In this document: one piece after another, positions 39,808-48,752 of the stretch
Position numbering within the stretch: position 1 is the stretch's first letter
Layout of the letters: each line of letters opens with the position of its first letter
Assembly: GCF_029543245.1 (NCBI RefSeq)
Contig: NZ_JARQWV010000006.1
Coordinates: forward strand, 1 to 64,000
Length of the DNA: 64,000 bases
From: Caulobacter endophyticus
GTDB lineage: Bacteria; Pseudomonadota; Alphaproteobacteria; Caulobacterales; Caulobacteraceae
Direction: 5' to 3'
Notes under the pieces: model-generated
Database searches by the model: none
Seen by the model: the letters and a program-made list of their open reading frames with translations, nothing else
What the model was told of the DNA's origin: nothing
Translations under genes and position numbers: made by a program

Positions 39808-41256
39808 ATGAGTTCCGCCCTCGCCCGCCCAGCGGACGCTAGCCACGCGCCCGACGCCGCACGCAGCCGGCGCGGACCGTTCCGGCCGGAGCGACTGACC
39901 CCGGCCCGCGCCCGGGTGCAGATCCAAAACCTGACTCGCGCCTTCCGCCTCGCCGATTCGATTCTCGCCGCCGCCTTCGCGCTGTGGCTGGCCCGCGACG
40001 GCGGCCTGGCCGCGCCGCTGGTCGGCGCCGTGGTGCTGCTGGTCGCCCTGCACGGCTTCGAGGCCTACGCCTTCGCCCACCGCGAGCCGCTGGCCCGCCA
40101 CCTGCTGAGGGTCGGCGCCGCCATCGGCGCCTCGGCTCTGGCCGCCCAGGCCGTGGTGCTAACGCCGCTGGTCCCCGACACCCTTACGGTCGCCGGCTGG
40201 GTGCTGGCCGCTCTGCCCGCCTTTCTGGTCGTGCATGCGGCCTGGTGGGCGATCGTCCGCCACGGCCGGCGCATCGGCAGGCTGACGCCCAACATCGTGC
40301 TGGTCGGCGCCACCACCAACGCCGAACGGCTGATCGCTGCGGCCCTGCGCACCGGCGAGGTCAACGTGCTGGGCGTGTTCGACGACCGCGCCGCCCGCGC
40401 GCCCGAGGCCGTGCTGGGCGTGCCGGTGCTGGGCGACACCAAGGCCCTGGTCGACCACCGCATCATGCCCTTCGTCGACCGCGTGGTGATCGCCGTCCAG
40501 TCCACCGCCCAGGCCCGCGTCGGCCAGCTGGTCGAGCGCCTGTCGGAACTGCCCAACCCCGTCAGCATGATCGTCGACGTGGGCGGCGACGCCGACCGCG
40601 ATGCGGCCCTGGCCCATCTGGCCGACCTGTCGGGCGCCCCCACCGACGCCCGCCGGGCGATCGCCAAGCGGATCCAGGACCTGGCGGTCGCCGGCGTCGG
40701 CCTGATCGTCGCCGCGCCGGTGATGCTGGCCGTGGCCCTGGCCGTGAAACTGGACAGCCCCGGCCCGATCTTCTTCCGCCAGCGCCGTCACGGCTTCAAC
40801 AACGAGACCATACTGATCTGGAAGTTCCGCTCGATGCGGCACGAGATGGCCGACGCCCGCGCCGCCCGCCAGATCAGCGCCGACGACGACCGCGTCACGC
40901 GGGTCGGCAAGTTCATCCGTCGCACCAGCCTCGACGAGCTGCCGCAGTTGTTCAACGTGCTGTCGGGCGAGATGTCGATCGTCGGCCCGCGCCCCCACGC
41001 CATCGGCATGATGACCGGCGAGGTGGAGTCGGCCAAGCTGGTGGCCACCTACGCCCACCGCCACCGCATGAAGCCCGGCGTCACCGGCTGGGCGGCGATC
41101 AAGGGCTCGCGCGGGGCGGTCGACACCCCCGAGCTGGTGCGCCAGCGCGTGGCCTACGACGTGGAATACATCGAGCGCCAGTCGTTCTGGCTGGACCTCT
41201 ACGTGATCCTGATGACCGTCCCCTGCCTGCTGGGCGACAAGACCGCCGTGCGCTGA
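39808..41256 (+). CDS. hfsE: HfsE-like polyprenyl glycosylphosphotransferase
   Basis: A 482-residue membrane enzyme. Four N-terminal transmembrane helices and a nucleotide-binding-like CoA-binding region lead to a C-terminal bacterial sugar transferase domain. That domain has KLDSPGPIFFRQRRHGFN, WKFRSM, RTSLDELPQLFNVLSGEMSI and VGPRPHA motifs. It transfers the first sugar phosphate to undecaprenyl phosphate, starting repeat-unit assembly. Followed by flippase, GT2 and deacetylase genes in the hfsE-F-G-H order, it most probably serves holdfast synthesis. The ATG at 39808 is chosen over a GTG at 39784 because of the upstream AGAGCG. Confidence 0.85.
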   Translation: MSSALARPADASHAPDAARSRRGPFRPERLTPARARVQIQNLTRAFRLADSILAAAFALWLARDGGLAAPLVGAVVLLVALHGFEAYAFAHREPLARHLLRVGAAIGASALAAQAVVLTPLVPDTLTVAGWVLAALPAFLVVHAAWWAIVRHGRRIGRLTPNIVLVGATTNAERLIAAALRTGEVNVLGVFDDRAARAPEAVLGVPVLGDTKALVDHRIMPFVDRVVIAVQSTAQARVGQLVERLSELPNPVSMIVDVGGDADRDAALAHLADLSGAPTDARRAIAKRIQDLAVAGVGLIVAAPVMLAVALAVKLDSPGPIFFRQRRHGFNNETILIWKFRSMRHEMADARAARQISADDDRVTRVGKFIRRTSLDELPQLFNVLSGEMSIVGPRPHAIGMMTGEVESAKLVATYAHRHRMKPGVTGWAAIKGSRGAVDTPELVRQRVAYDVEYIERQSFWLDLYVILMTVPCLLGDKTAVR

Positions 41257-41258
41257 CC

Positions 41259-42698
41259 ATGTTCTGGCGCGGCGTCCTGGGCTACCTGCCCGTCAACATC
41301 GCCCAGGGGGTCGTCGGCCTCCTGACGATCGTGCTGTTCACGCAGATCCTGTCTCCGGCCGAGTACGGGATCTATGCGCTGGCCTTCTCGGTGCTGAGCC
41401 TGACCCAGACGGCGTTCCTGACCTGGACCGAGGCGGCCATGGCCCGGTTCCTGGCCCGCGCCGACGAGGACGGCCGCCTGCCCGACCACTTCGCCACCCT
41501 CTACCGGCTGTGGATCCTGATGGCCCTGGCCATCCCGGTGGTCGCCGCCGTGGCGCTGCGGTTCTGGCCCATGGCCCCGGCCCTGAAGGTCGCCGTCGCC
41601 GCCGCCTTCGCCGCCGCGGCGGTGAAAAGCCTGGCCAAGATGTCCCAGGAGCGCCGCCGCGCCGCCGGCGAGGTGTCGGGCGCGGCCCTGCTGGACGTGA
41701 TACAGACCGTCGGCGGCTTCGCCCTGGGCTTGGTGCTGGCCCTGGTGGGCCTGGGCGGCGCGGCGCCGATCCTGGGCACGGGCGCGGTCGCCCTGCTGTG
41801 CCTGGTGTTCGTGCTGCCGACCGACCTGAAACGCCTGAAGGGCGGCAGTTTCGACAAGGCGATGGCCAAGGCCTATGCCGCCTACGGCGTGCCGGTGGCC
41901 TTCTCGCTGATCCTGGCCCTGGTGCTGTCGACCACCGATCGCTTCCTGCTGGCCGCCTTCCTCGACGAGAGCGCGGTCGGCGTCTACCACGCCGGCTATT
42001 CGCTGGGCTCGCGCACCCTGGACGTGGTGTTTATCTGGCTGGGCATGGCCGGCGGACCGGCCATGGTCGCGGCCCTGGAGCGCGGCGGCCGGCCGGCGCT
42101 GCAGGATAGCGCCCGCGAGCAGGCCGACTTCATTGTGCTGCTGACCCTGCCCGCCGCCGTGGGCCTGGCCCTGGTCGCCCGTCCGCTGACCGAGGTGATG
42201 ATCGGCCCGGCTCTGCGCGAAGGCGCGGCGGGCGTGACGCCGTGGATCGCCGCCAGCGGCTGGCTGTCGGGCGTGACCACCTACTACCTGCTGCAGGCCT
42301 TCACGCTTGGCCGGCGCACGACGATGCTGAGCGCCTGCATGGCGATCCCGGCCGGCGCCAACCTGGCGCTGAACCTGATCCTGATCCCGCGCTTCGGTCT
42401 TTCCGGCGCGCTGTGGGCCACCACCGCCAGCTACGCCCTGGGCGCGATCGCCGCTGGCGTGCTGGGCCGCCAGGCCTGCGCCTTGCCGATCCCCTGGGCT
42501 ACCCTGGCCAGGACGGGCCTGGCCTGCGCCCTGATGGCCGCCGTGGTGCTGGCCCTGCCCGACCTTGGCGGCCTCTTCGAACTGATCCTCAAGGCCGGCC
42601 TTGGCGCTGCGACCTTCGGCGGCGCGGCCCTGCTGCTCGACGCCGGCGGCGCCCGCGCCCGGCTGGCCGTCATCACCCGCAGGTTCCGCACCGCATGA
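41259..42698 (+). CDS. hfsF: HfsF-like polysaccharide flippase (Wzx family)
   Basis: A 479-residue protein with about twelve to fourteen hydrophobic segments, of the MATE/Wzx oligosaccharide flippase superfamily. The start MFWRGVLGYLPVNIAQG lies 2 bp after the hfsE stop. It should flip the lipid-linked holdfast repeat unit across the inner membrane. A much longer upstream reading in this frame is only a shadow of hfsE. The stop overlaps the next start by 4 bp. Confidence 0.85.
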   Translation: MFWRGVLGYLPVNIAQGVVGLLTIVLFTQILSPAEYGIYALAFSVLSLTQTAFLTWTEAAMARFLARADEDGRLPDHFATLYRLWILMALAIPVVAAVALRFWPMAPALKVAVAAAFAAAAVKSLAKMSQERRRAAGEVSGAALLDVIQTVGGFALGLVLALVGLGGAAPILGTGAVALLCLVFVLPTDLKRLKGGSFDKAMAKAYAAYGVPVAFSLILALVLSTTDRFLLAAFLDESAVGVYHAGYSLGSRTLDVVFIWLGMAGGPAMVAALERGGRPALQDSAREQADFIVLLTLPAAVGLALVARPLTEVMIGPALREGAAGVTPWIAASGWLSGVTTYYLLQAFTLGRRTTMLSACMAIPAGANLALNLILIPRFGLSGALWATTASYALGAIAAGVLGRQACALPIPWATLARTGLACALMAAVVLALPDLGGLFELILKAGLGAATFGGAALLLDAGGARARLAVITRRFRTA

Positions 42699-43624
42699 GC
42701 GCCCCGATCACCGAGACCATCACCGACAACGCCGCCTGGCCGGATGCCGCGCCGCGCCTGTCGGTGCTGATCCCCACCTATCGCGACGACCCGACCGCCC
42801 TGCTGCGCGCGCTGGACGGGAAGGACGCTTCCGCCGAGATCGTGGTCCTGGACGACGGCGGCGGCGACGAGGCCCTGGCCGCGCGGATCGGCAAGCTGAT
42901 CGCGGGCCTAAAACGCCCCGCCCGCTTCGTGCGGCTGTCGCGCAACGCCGGCCGCGCCCAGGGCCGCAACCGCCTGGCCGCCCACGCTCGGGGCCGGCAT
43001 CTGCTGTTCCTCGACAGCGACATGCTGCCTGACCCGAAGGACTTCCTGGCCCGCTGGCTCGCCGTGGGGGGCGACGACGCGCCGGTGGCCTTCGGCGGCT
43101 TCACCCTGGACCAGACCCCGATCCGGCCCGAGCACGCCCTGCACCGGGCCATGGCGCTGAAAAGCGACTGCACGCCGGCGCCGCAGCGCGCCCAGGCGCC
43201 GGAGAAGCACGTCTTCACCTCCAACCTGCTGGTGCGCCGCGACGTCTTCGAGACCATCGCCTTCGACGAAGGCTTCGCCGGTTGGGGCTGGGAGGACGTC
43301 GAATGGGCCATGCGGGTCGCCCGCGCCCATCCGATCCTGCACATCGACAACACCGCCACGCACCTGGGCCTGGATCCCGCGCCGGTCATGGCCGCCAAGT
43401 ACGAGCAGTCGGCCGCCAACTTCGCCCGCGTGGTGGCCGCCCACCGCGACGTGGTCAGCGCCTATCCCAGCTACAAGGTCGCCAAGGTCCTGAAGGCTGT
43501 TCCCCTGCGCGGGACCTGGCGGCCCTGGCTGAAGGCTATCGCCCTGGCCGAGAGCCTGCCCACCCCGCTTCGCGCCTTTTCCATGCGGCTCTACCGGGCC
43601 GCCCTCTATTCGGACGCCGTGTGA
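42695..43624 (+). CDS. hfsG: HfsG-like family 2 glycosyltransferase
   Basis: A 309-residue GT2 enzyme with RLSVLIPTYRDDPTALLRAL at the N-terminus, the donor-binding IVVLDDGGGDEAL, a DSD metal motif (LFLDSDMLPDPKDF) and the acceptor-side GWGWEDVEWAMR motif. It has no transmembrane helix. In the holdfast pathway HfsG extends the repeat unit with an N-acetylated sugar. It overlaps the flippase gene by 4 bp and hfsH by 1 bp. Confidence 0.85.
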   Translation: MSAPITETITDNAAWPDAAPRLSVLIPTYRDDPTALLRALDGKDASAEIVVLDDGGGDEALAARIGKLIAGLKRPARFVRLSRNAGRAQGRNRLAAHARGRHLLFLDSDMLPDPKDFLARWLAVGGDDAPVAFGGFTLDQTPIRPEHALHRAMALKSDCTPAPQRAQAPEKHVFTSNLLVRRDVFETIAFDEGFAGWGWEDVEWAMRVARAHPILHIDNTATHLGLDPAPVMAAKYEQSAANFARVVAAHRDVVSAYPSYKVAKVLKAVPLRGTWRPWLKAIALAESLPTPLRAFSMRLYRAALYSDAV

Positions 43625-44418
43625 TGACCGCAGTCGAACAAACCTACGAGAAGGTGGACGCCCCAGTGGACGCTTACGAGCCGGACCGCTCGCTGAAGGG
43701 CAAGGTCCGCCGCCGGCTGATCCGCCTGCAGCATCGCCGCCCGGCGCGGGTGAAGCTGGAACGGCCGATGGTGTCGTTCAGCTTCGACGACGCTCCCGCC
43801 ACCGCCTGCGAGGCGGGCGCGCGCGTGCTGGAGAGCCGCGGCTTTCGCGGCACCTATTACTTCGCCGCTGGCCTGACCGGGCGCGACGGGCCAATGGGCC
43901 GCTACGCCACCGGCGAGGACGCCGCCCGCCTGCACGCGGCCGGCCACGAGATCGGCTGCCACACCTTCAGCCACCTCGACTGCGGCCAGGCGACGACGCA
44001 GGTCGCCCTGGCCGACGTGGCGCAGAACACCGACGCCTTGGCCGCGTGGGGCGTGGGGACCGCGGTCAGCTTCGCCTACCCGTATGGCGACGTCGCCGCC
44101 CCGGCCAAGACGGCGCTGGCCGGCCGCTTCAAGACCTTGCGGGCCCTGCATCACGGCCTGATCGCCAACGGCGCGGACCTCAACCAGGCGCCGGCCGTCG
44201 GCATCGAGGGCGAAGACGGCGAGGACGTAGCCCTGCATTGGCTGGACCAGGCGCACCGCCGCAAGGCCTGGCTGATCCTCTACACCCACGACGTCGCTGA
44301 GCAGCCGTCGGCCTGGGGCTGCACGGTGCAGGCGCTGGAGCGGCTGGTCGACGGCGCGGTCAACGCCGGCTTCGACGTGGTGACCGTGGCGGAAGGCTCG
44401 CGGCGGATCGGGCTCTGA
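43624..44418 (+). CDS. hfsH: HfsH-like polysaccharide deacetylase
   Basis: A 264-residue NodB-type carbohydrate esterase 4. Motif 1 is FSFDDAPATA (the second Asp is the metal ligand/base), motif 2 is HEIGCHTFSHLDC (His metal ligands), and the late motif is FAYPYGD. It has no signal peptide, so it acts in the cytoplasm on lipid-linked intermediates, as proposed for HfsH, whose deacetylation makes holdfast adhesive and cohesive. It is the last gene of the operon before repeat copy C. Confidence 0.86.
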   Translation: MTAVEQTYEKVDAPVDAYEPDRSLKGKVRRRLIRLQHRRPARVKLERPMVSFSFDDAPATACEAGARVLESRGFRGTYYFAAGLTGRDGPMGRYATGEDAARLHAAGHEIGCHTFSHLDCGQATTQVALADVAQNTDALAAWGVGTAVSFAYPYGDVAAPAKTALAGRFKTLRALHHGLIANGADLNQAPAVGIEGEDGEDVALHWLDQAHRRKAWLILYTHDVAEQPSAWGCTVQALERLVDGAVNAGFDVVTVAEGSRRIGL

Positions 44419-44422
44419 AACC

Positions 44423-44570
44423 CCTTCTCCCTGGAGGGAGAAGGTGGCGGCGAAGCCGTCGGATGAGGGGTTAGGGACCGAAGACGGCGTGCCGGCACAT
44501 CGGCCAGCGGCGTAACTCCTCACCCTCCCAGGCTATCGCCTGGGCCCCTCCCTCTCCCTATGGGAGAGGG
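44423..44570. repeat. Intergenic palindromic repeat, copy C
   Basis: Closely similar to copy A, including GGATGAGGGGTTAGGGAC, GAAGACGGCGTGCCGGCA, CTCACCCTCCCA and the terminal CCCTCTCCC...GGGAGAGGG hairpin. It lies between convergent genes and ends 2 bp before the stop of the downstream minus-strand gene. Confidence 0.8.
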
Positions 44571-44572
44571 AA

Positions 44573-44923
44573 TTATTGGCGCGTACGCGAAGTCATCCCT
44601 GCCGCGGCCGCGTCGTCGGCCATCTGGGGGTCGACTTCGGGCGCGGGTTTGGGCGTGGCGGGCGGGGCCTCGACCACCGGCGGCTTTTCGGGTTCGGGCG
44701 TGACGGCGGGCGGCGGAGTCTGGGCGGCGGGCGTGCGGACCGTGGCTGCGCTGGCGGCGTCATCAGCCGTGGTGCGGATTTCCGCGCCCTCTTCGTAGCC
44801 GGAGCTCTCGAAACCGACCCCGGCGCTGACCACCAGGATCACGCCCAGGGCGGCGACCGCCCCGACGACGAAACCCAGGACGATCCATCCCAACGGATTG
44901 CCGCGACGTTCGGCCTTGGCCAT
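44573..44923 (-). CDS. Single-pass membrane protein with Pro/Ala-rich tail
   Basis: A 116-residue protein with a basic N-terminus, one transmembrane helix at about residues 12-35 (WIVLGFVVGAVAALGVILVV) and a Pro/Ala/Glu-rich periplasmic tail with PPAVTPEPEKPP. No domain is recognised. It is downstream of the DUF882 gene on the same strand with a 30-bp gap, so both may be co-transcribed. A cell-wall or envelope role is inferred from its neighbours only. Confidence 0.65.
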   Translation of the reverse strand: MAKAERRGNPLGWIVLGFVVGAVAALGVILVVSAGVGFESSGYEEGAEIRTTADDAASAATVRTPAAQTPPPAVTPEPEKPPVVEAPPATPKPAPEVDPQMADDAAAAGMTSRTRQ

Positions 44924-44953
44924 CTGGAGCTCCCTAAAGGGAAGGCTCCGATC

Positions 44954-45634
44954 CTAGGAGCCGACCCAGCGTCGGACCGCGCCGACATCGACGTGAACGA
45001 AATTACTGACGGGATAGTACCCGACGCCGCCCTGTTTCAGGTCGAGGGCCGCAGTCCTCAATCGATCCAGGGAGACATCCTCCAGATAGAGATCGATGGC
45101 CTTGCCGTCCATGTGCAGGCTGCGCTTGGCGACCTCACCGCTGCGCGCGTGCAACATCGCGTTGGTCTTGGGCGAGCGATAGCCAGAGATGATCTGGAAG
45201 TGCGACTTGCTCTGGGTGCGCGCCGCCAGGCCCGCCATGATGTCGTAGAGCTTCGGGTTCATCGGCGAGACGTCGCCGGTGCGATAGTCCCGCAGCACCT
45301 TGTCGAGGGCCTGGACCGCGTCGGGCACGTACTCGCCCTTGTCGAAATAGACGGCTTCGAGCTTTTCCTGGGTGTGCACGTTGTGCAGCTTCACCCAGCG
45401 CGGTTCGGCGGAAATGATGCGTTTCGGCTCGGCGACGGGAACCGGCGCTTCGGGCAGGCCGTTCTCAGGCATGCCCTCGGCCGCACTGCCCAAGTCGCCC
45501 TGCTTCATCAGCAGGTCGGCGATGGGGTCGGCCCCGGGGCCGAACTTGGACTGTGCGAAGGCCGCCATCGGCCCGACCGCACTGGCGCCCAGCACACCCA
45601 GGCCAAGGCCCAGGAGCTTGCGTCGTTCGATCAT
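44954..45634 (-). CDS. DUF882 / M15-like murein peptidase
   Basis: A 226-residue protein with a Tat-like signal (ERRKLLGLGLG). The C-terminal 130 residues form the DUF882 (YcbK/MepK-like) domain, with ISGYRSPKTNAML, SLHMDGKAIDLYL and a final NFVHVDVG. The conserved His, Asp and His zinc ligands are all visible. Such enzymes cut peptide crosslinks in peptidoglycan. It is encoded near an L,D-transpeptidase, whose 3-3 crosslinks MepK-type enzymes cleave. Confidence 0.87.
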   Translation of the reverse strand: MIERRKLLGLGLGVLGASAVGPMAAFAQSKFGPGADPIADLLMKQGDLGSAAEGMPENGLPEAPVPVAEPKRIISAEPRWVKLHNVHTQEKLEAVYFDKGEYVPDAVQALDKVLRDYRTGDVSPMNPKLYDIMAGLAARTQSKSHFQIISGYRSPKTNAMLHARSGEVAKRSLHMDGKAIDLYLEDVSLDRLRTAALDLKQGGVGYYPVSNFVHVDVGAVRRWVGS

Positions 45635-45867
45635 AGATACGCTTTCCCGACTGACTGCGTCAGGCCGCCAAACAGGCGGCCCGCGCTCACTTGGAACACG
45701 ATAAACTTTCCCGATCGGAAAGGCTTACGCGGCAAAAGAGGCCTGACGAGGGCCGTCGGGTCAAGCCGGACGCATGGACGCGCGGCCGCCGAAAGCGTGG
45801 GCATTCCCGTTTCCGGCAACGCTTCAAATGCTGCAAAGACAGCGGCTTGGACGGCTGAGCGAACCGC
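45635..45867. promoter_or_regulatory. Intergenic region upstream of the DUF882 gene
   Basis: It contains a GGCCGCC-AAACA-GGCGGCC hairpin (45663-45681) without a T-tract, and a near-palindrome CTTTCCCGATCGGAAAG (about 45706-45722). No gene is supported. The region serves the start of the DUF882 transcript and the end of the L,D-transpeptidase transcript. Confidence 0.35.
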
Positions 45868-47355
45868 TCAGACGGTCTTGGATGCGGCGATACGCTGCAC
45901 CAGCGCCTTGTCCCAGCCGTACGGATCATCGCGGAAGTTCACCTGCCCGTCCGGCGTCACATAGGCGGTCCAGTACAGCAGATAGACGGCCATCGGCTTG
46001 GGCAGTTGGGCGCGCACGGTCTTGCCCGAGGCGATGGTGGCGTCAACGTTCTCGGCCGTCCATTCGGCGCTGCCGTCGAGCAACTGCTTGGCTAGCGGGA
46101 TGGGCTTTTCCAGTCGCACGCAGCCGTGGCTGGCCAGGCGGCTGTAGCTGGCGAACTTCGCCCGCGACGGCGTGTCGTGCAGATAGACGCCGTAGGGATT
46201 GTTGAAGTCGAACTTCACCAGGCCCAGGGCGGCCTTGTCGCCGGCCTTCTGCTGAAGACGCGTGCCGCCGCCCTCGGTCGGGATGACGATGAAGTCGTTG
46301 CGAGCCAGATAGCCGGGATTGGCGCGTTCCTTGGGCCACAGCTCCTTGGTGGCGATGGAGCTCGGCACGTTCCACGGCGGATTGAGCACGATCGAGTGGA
46401 TCTGCGATTGCAGCATCGGCGTCTCGTCGCCCGGACGCCCGGTGACGGCGCGCATGGTCAGGGTCGGAGCGTCACGGTGGAACACGCTCATCACCGCGGC
46501 GGCGATGTTGACCTGGATACGATCGGCCGGCAGCTCTTCCGGGAGCCAGCGCCAGCGTTCCATGTTGGCGACGATCTGGTCGATGCGCAGTTGCACCGGC
46601 ACGTTCAGCGCCGCCAGCGTGCCCTTGCCCATCACCCCGTCGGGATTGATGCCAAAGCGCTTCTGGGCGCGCATCAGGGCCTGTTGCAGAGCCTCGTCGA
46701 ACACCGGAGCCTTGTCGACGGCGATGGTCGGGTCCTCGATCGCCAGCCGGGCCTCGAGCTGGGCGATCCGCGGATCGCCCTTGTCGCCCAGCTTCAGCGG
46801 CGGGCCCTCTGGGATCAAGGCCCAGCCGCCCCGGGCGGCGATGTCGCGATAGACCACCAGCCCTTTTTGCAGGGTCTGGTAGCCGGTGTAGGGCGGCGAC
46901 AGCTCTTCCAGCCAGCCGGCCAGGCGATCGTTCTGCACGGCGGCGGCGAAGCCGGGGGCCGGATCATAGGCGGCGGGACGCAGCCCCCAGTTGCCGTCGA
47001 AGTCGGCGGCCGCCAGGCGGCCGCTGTGCACGGCCTTGGCGTAACGCATGGTCAGGGCCACCAGCTGGGTGACGCCGGCCTGGCGATCGGCGGCGTTGCG
47101 CGAGTCGAGCAGGGCCAGGGCGCGGTCGGGCGCGAAGAGGCCGGGTTCGAAGCCGTGCGAGGGGGCGTCGTTCAGCGCCTTGACCAGCAGGTCGACCTGG
47201 TCGGCGCGCAGGGCCGGCGGCGCGGGCACGGCCACAGGCGCTTGCTGCGGCGTGCGGACGGGCCGGACCTGAGCTTGAGCGAGAACGGCCGGCGCCGCCG
47301 ACATCCACAGGGCCGCCCCAAGAAGGACGGTCGAAACTTTCAGGCTCTGGTTCAC
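45868..47355 (-). CDS. YcbB-type L,D-transpeptidase
   Basis: A 495-residue periplasmic enzyme. The chosen GTG start (47355) gives a signal peptide ending AVLAQA; a longer TTG frame lacks one. It has an N-terminal scaffold, a peptidoglycan-binding module (KRFGINPDGVMGKGTLAALN) and a YkuD catalytic domain. The active site is HDTPSRAKF...SRLASHGCVRLEKP (Cys in SHGCVR). It forms 3-3 crosslinks or anchors outer-membrane components to peptidoglycan. The capping loop insertion typical of LdtD-like proteins is consistent with the length. Confidence 0.9.
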   Translation of the reverse strand: MNQSLKVSTVLLGAALWMSAAPAVLAQAQVRPVRTPQQAPVAVPAPPALRADQVDLLVKALNDAPSHGFEPGLFAPDRALALLDSRNAADRQAGVTQLVALTMRYAKAVHSGRLAAADFDGNWGLRPAAYDPAPGFAAAVQNDRLAGWLEELSPPYTGYQTLQKGLVVYRDIAARGGWALIPEGPPLKLGDKGDPRIAQLEARLAIEDPTIAVDKAPVFDEALQQALMRAQKRFGINPDGVMGKGTLAALNVPVQLRIDQIVANMERWRWLPEELPADRIQVNIAAAVMSVFHRDAPTLTMRAVTGRPGDETPMLQSQIHSIVLNPPWNVPSSIATKELWPKERANPGYLARNDFIVIPTEGGGTRLQQKAGDKAALGLVKFDFNNPYGVYLHDTPSRAKFASYSRLASHGCVRLEKPIPLAKQLLDGSAEWTAENVDATIASGKTVRAQLPKPMAVYLLYWTAYVTPDGQVNFRDDPYGWDKALVQRIAASKTV

Positions 47356-47493
47356 CGCAGACGGGTCTCGCACGCACGTTGCACGCGGCCCTTCCGCGCA
47401 CTTCTCAAATGGCAATTCCGCGTCGGGGTCGTCAACGCGAGTATCGTGAAAGTCCAACGGCCAAGGTCCCGGTTTGGTTCTTTCTGACGTTGC

Positions 47494-47519
47494 GGAACCT
47501 TAACGCCACACTCGCGGTT
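47494..47519 (+). promoter_or_regulatory. Possible EcfG-type general stress promoter
   Basis: GGAAC at 47494-47498 and GGTT at 47516-47519, with a 17-nt spacer, 56 bp upstream of the GT4 start. This resembles the alphaproteobacterial general stress consensus GGAAC-N16/17-CGTT except for the first -10 base. The downstream trehalose and Ku genes are typical of that regulon, but the match is imperfect. Confidence 0.35.
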
Positions 47520-47575
47520 TGCTGTTCGACGACGGCGCCTTTGCGCCACAATCGTCCTTGTCAGGACAACCCAAT

Positions 47576-48640
47576 ATGAGAATCGCCCAGGTTCCGCCCC
47601 TGTATGAAGCCGTGCCGCCACGGCTCTACGGGGGCACCGAAAGGGTGGTCGCGCACCTGACGGACGCGCTTGTCGACCTCGGCCACGAAGTCACCCTGTT
47701 CGCCTCCGCCGAAGCCCGCACCAAGGCCGACCTCGTGGTCGTCCGCGACCAGGCCATCCGCCTGGACCCCGCCCCGCTGAAATCCGACCTCGCCGCCCAC
47801 ATCGCCATGCTGGCCGAGGTTCGCCGTCGCGCCGCCGAATTCGACGTCATCCATTTCCACACCGACATGATCCACTTCCCCCTGTTCGAGGGCATGGCGG
47901 AAAAGACCCTGACCACCCTGCACGGACGGCTGGATCTGAAGGACCTGCCCGGCGTCTACCGGCGCTGGCCGCAGTTTCCGCTGGTGTCGATCTCCGACAG
48001 CCAGCGCGCGCCCCTGCCCTTCGCCAACTGGGCCGGCACGGTGCTGCACGGCATGTGCGCCGAGATCTACGAATATCATGCGAAGTCAGAAGGTTACCTG
48101 GCTTTTCTCGGACGGATCTCGCCGGAGAAAGGGCCCGAACGGGCCATCGCCATCGCCAAGCGCATGGGTCGCAGGCTGAAGATCGCCGCCAAGGTCGACG
48201 CCGCCGACCTGGAATATTTCCACACCGTCGTCGAGCCGCTGCTGAACCATCCCCTGGTCGAGTTCGTGGGCGAGATCGGCGACGCCGAGAAGTCGGCCTT
48301 CCTGGGCGGGGCGGACGCCCTGCTCTTCCCCATCGCCTGGCCCGAGCCGTTCGGCCTGGTGATGATCGAGGCCATGGCCTGCGGCACGCCGGTGATCGCC
48401 TACCAGTGGGGCTCGGTGCCCGAGGTGATCGAGGAGAGCCTGACCGGCTTCATCGTCGACGACGAGGACGAGGCGGTCGCCGCCCTGCGCCGCCTGCCCG
48501 ACCTGTCGCGCCAGACCGTGCGCGAACGGTTCGAGCTGCGGTTCTCGGCGCACGCCATGGCCCGTCGCTATCTCGACCTCTATGCGCGCCTGGACGAGGC
48601 GGCCCAGCCGCCGCGCCTGACCCTGGCCCAGAGTGCGTGA
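47576..48640 (+). CDS. Family 4 glycosyltransferase
   Basis: A 354-residue GT-B fold enzyme. The acceptor side has LYGGTERVVAHLTDALVDLGHEVTLFAS, and the donor side has FLGRISPEKGPERAIAIAKR and PIAWPEPFGLVMIEAMACGTPVIA (the E-x7-E-like motif). The start at 47576 follows the conserved MRIAQV opening. The acceptor is unknown. It is the first gene of a run with glycogen debranching and trehalose genes, suggesting a role in glucan or compatible-solute glycoside metabolism, but this is contextual. Confidence 0.85.
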   Translation: MRIAQVPPLYEAVPPRLYGGTERVVAHLTDALVDLGHEVTLFASAEARTKADLVVVRDQAIRLDPAPLKSDLAAHIAMLAEVRRRAAEFDVIHFHTDMIHFPLFEGMAEKTLTTLHGRLDLKDLPGVYRRWPQFPLVSISDSQRAPLPFANWAGTVLHGMCAEIYEYHAKSEGYLAFLGRISPEKGPERAIAIAKRMGRRLKIAAKVDAADLEYFHTVVEPLLNHPLVEFVGEIGDAEKSAFLGGADALLFPIAWPEPFGLVMIEAMACGTPVIAYQWGSVPEVIEESLTGFIVDDEDEAVAALRRLPDLSRQTVRERFELRFSAHAMARRYLDLYARLDEAAQPPRLTLAQSA

Positions 48641-48752
48641 CCTCAAAGGCGGCCAAACCCCGCCGGGTTGAGGCCGCATTGTAGCTTTCAAGTTCAGCGA
48701 CCGCGCCTCCCCTGGCGCGGCCGCTGATCGCGTTTAGACAAGGGGCATCGAT

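Noticed and set aside
39984..42698. A 904-residue frame covering hfsE and hfsF
   Set aside because: The upstream part is out of frame with hfsE and of shadow composition. The flippase begins at 41259, 2 bp after hfsE.
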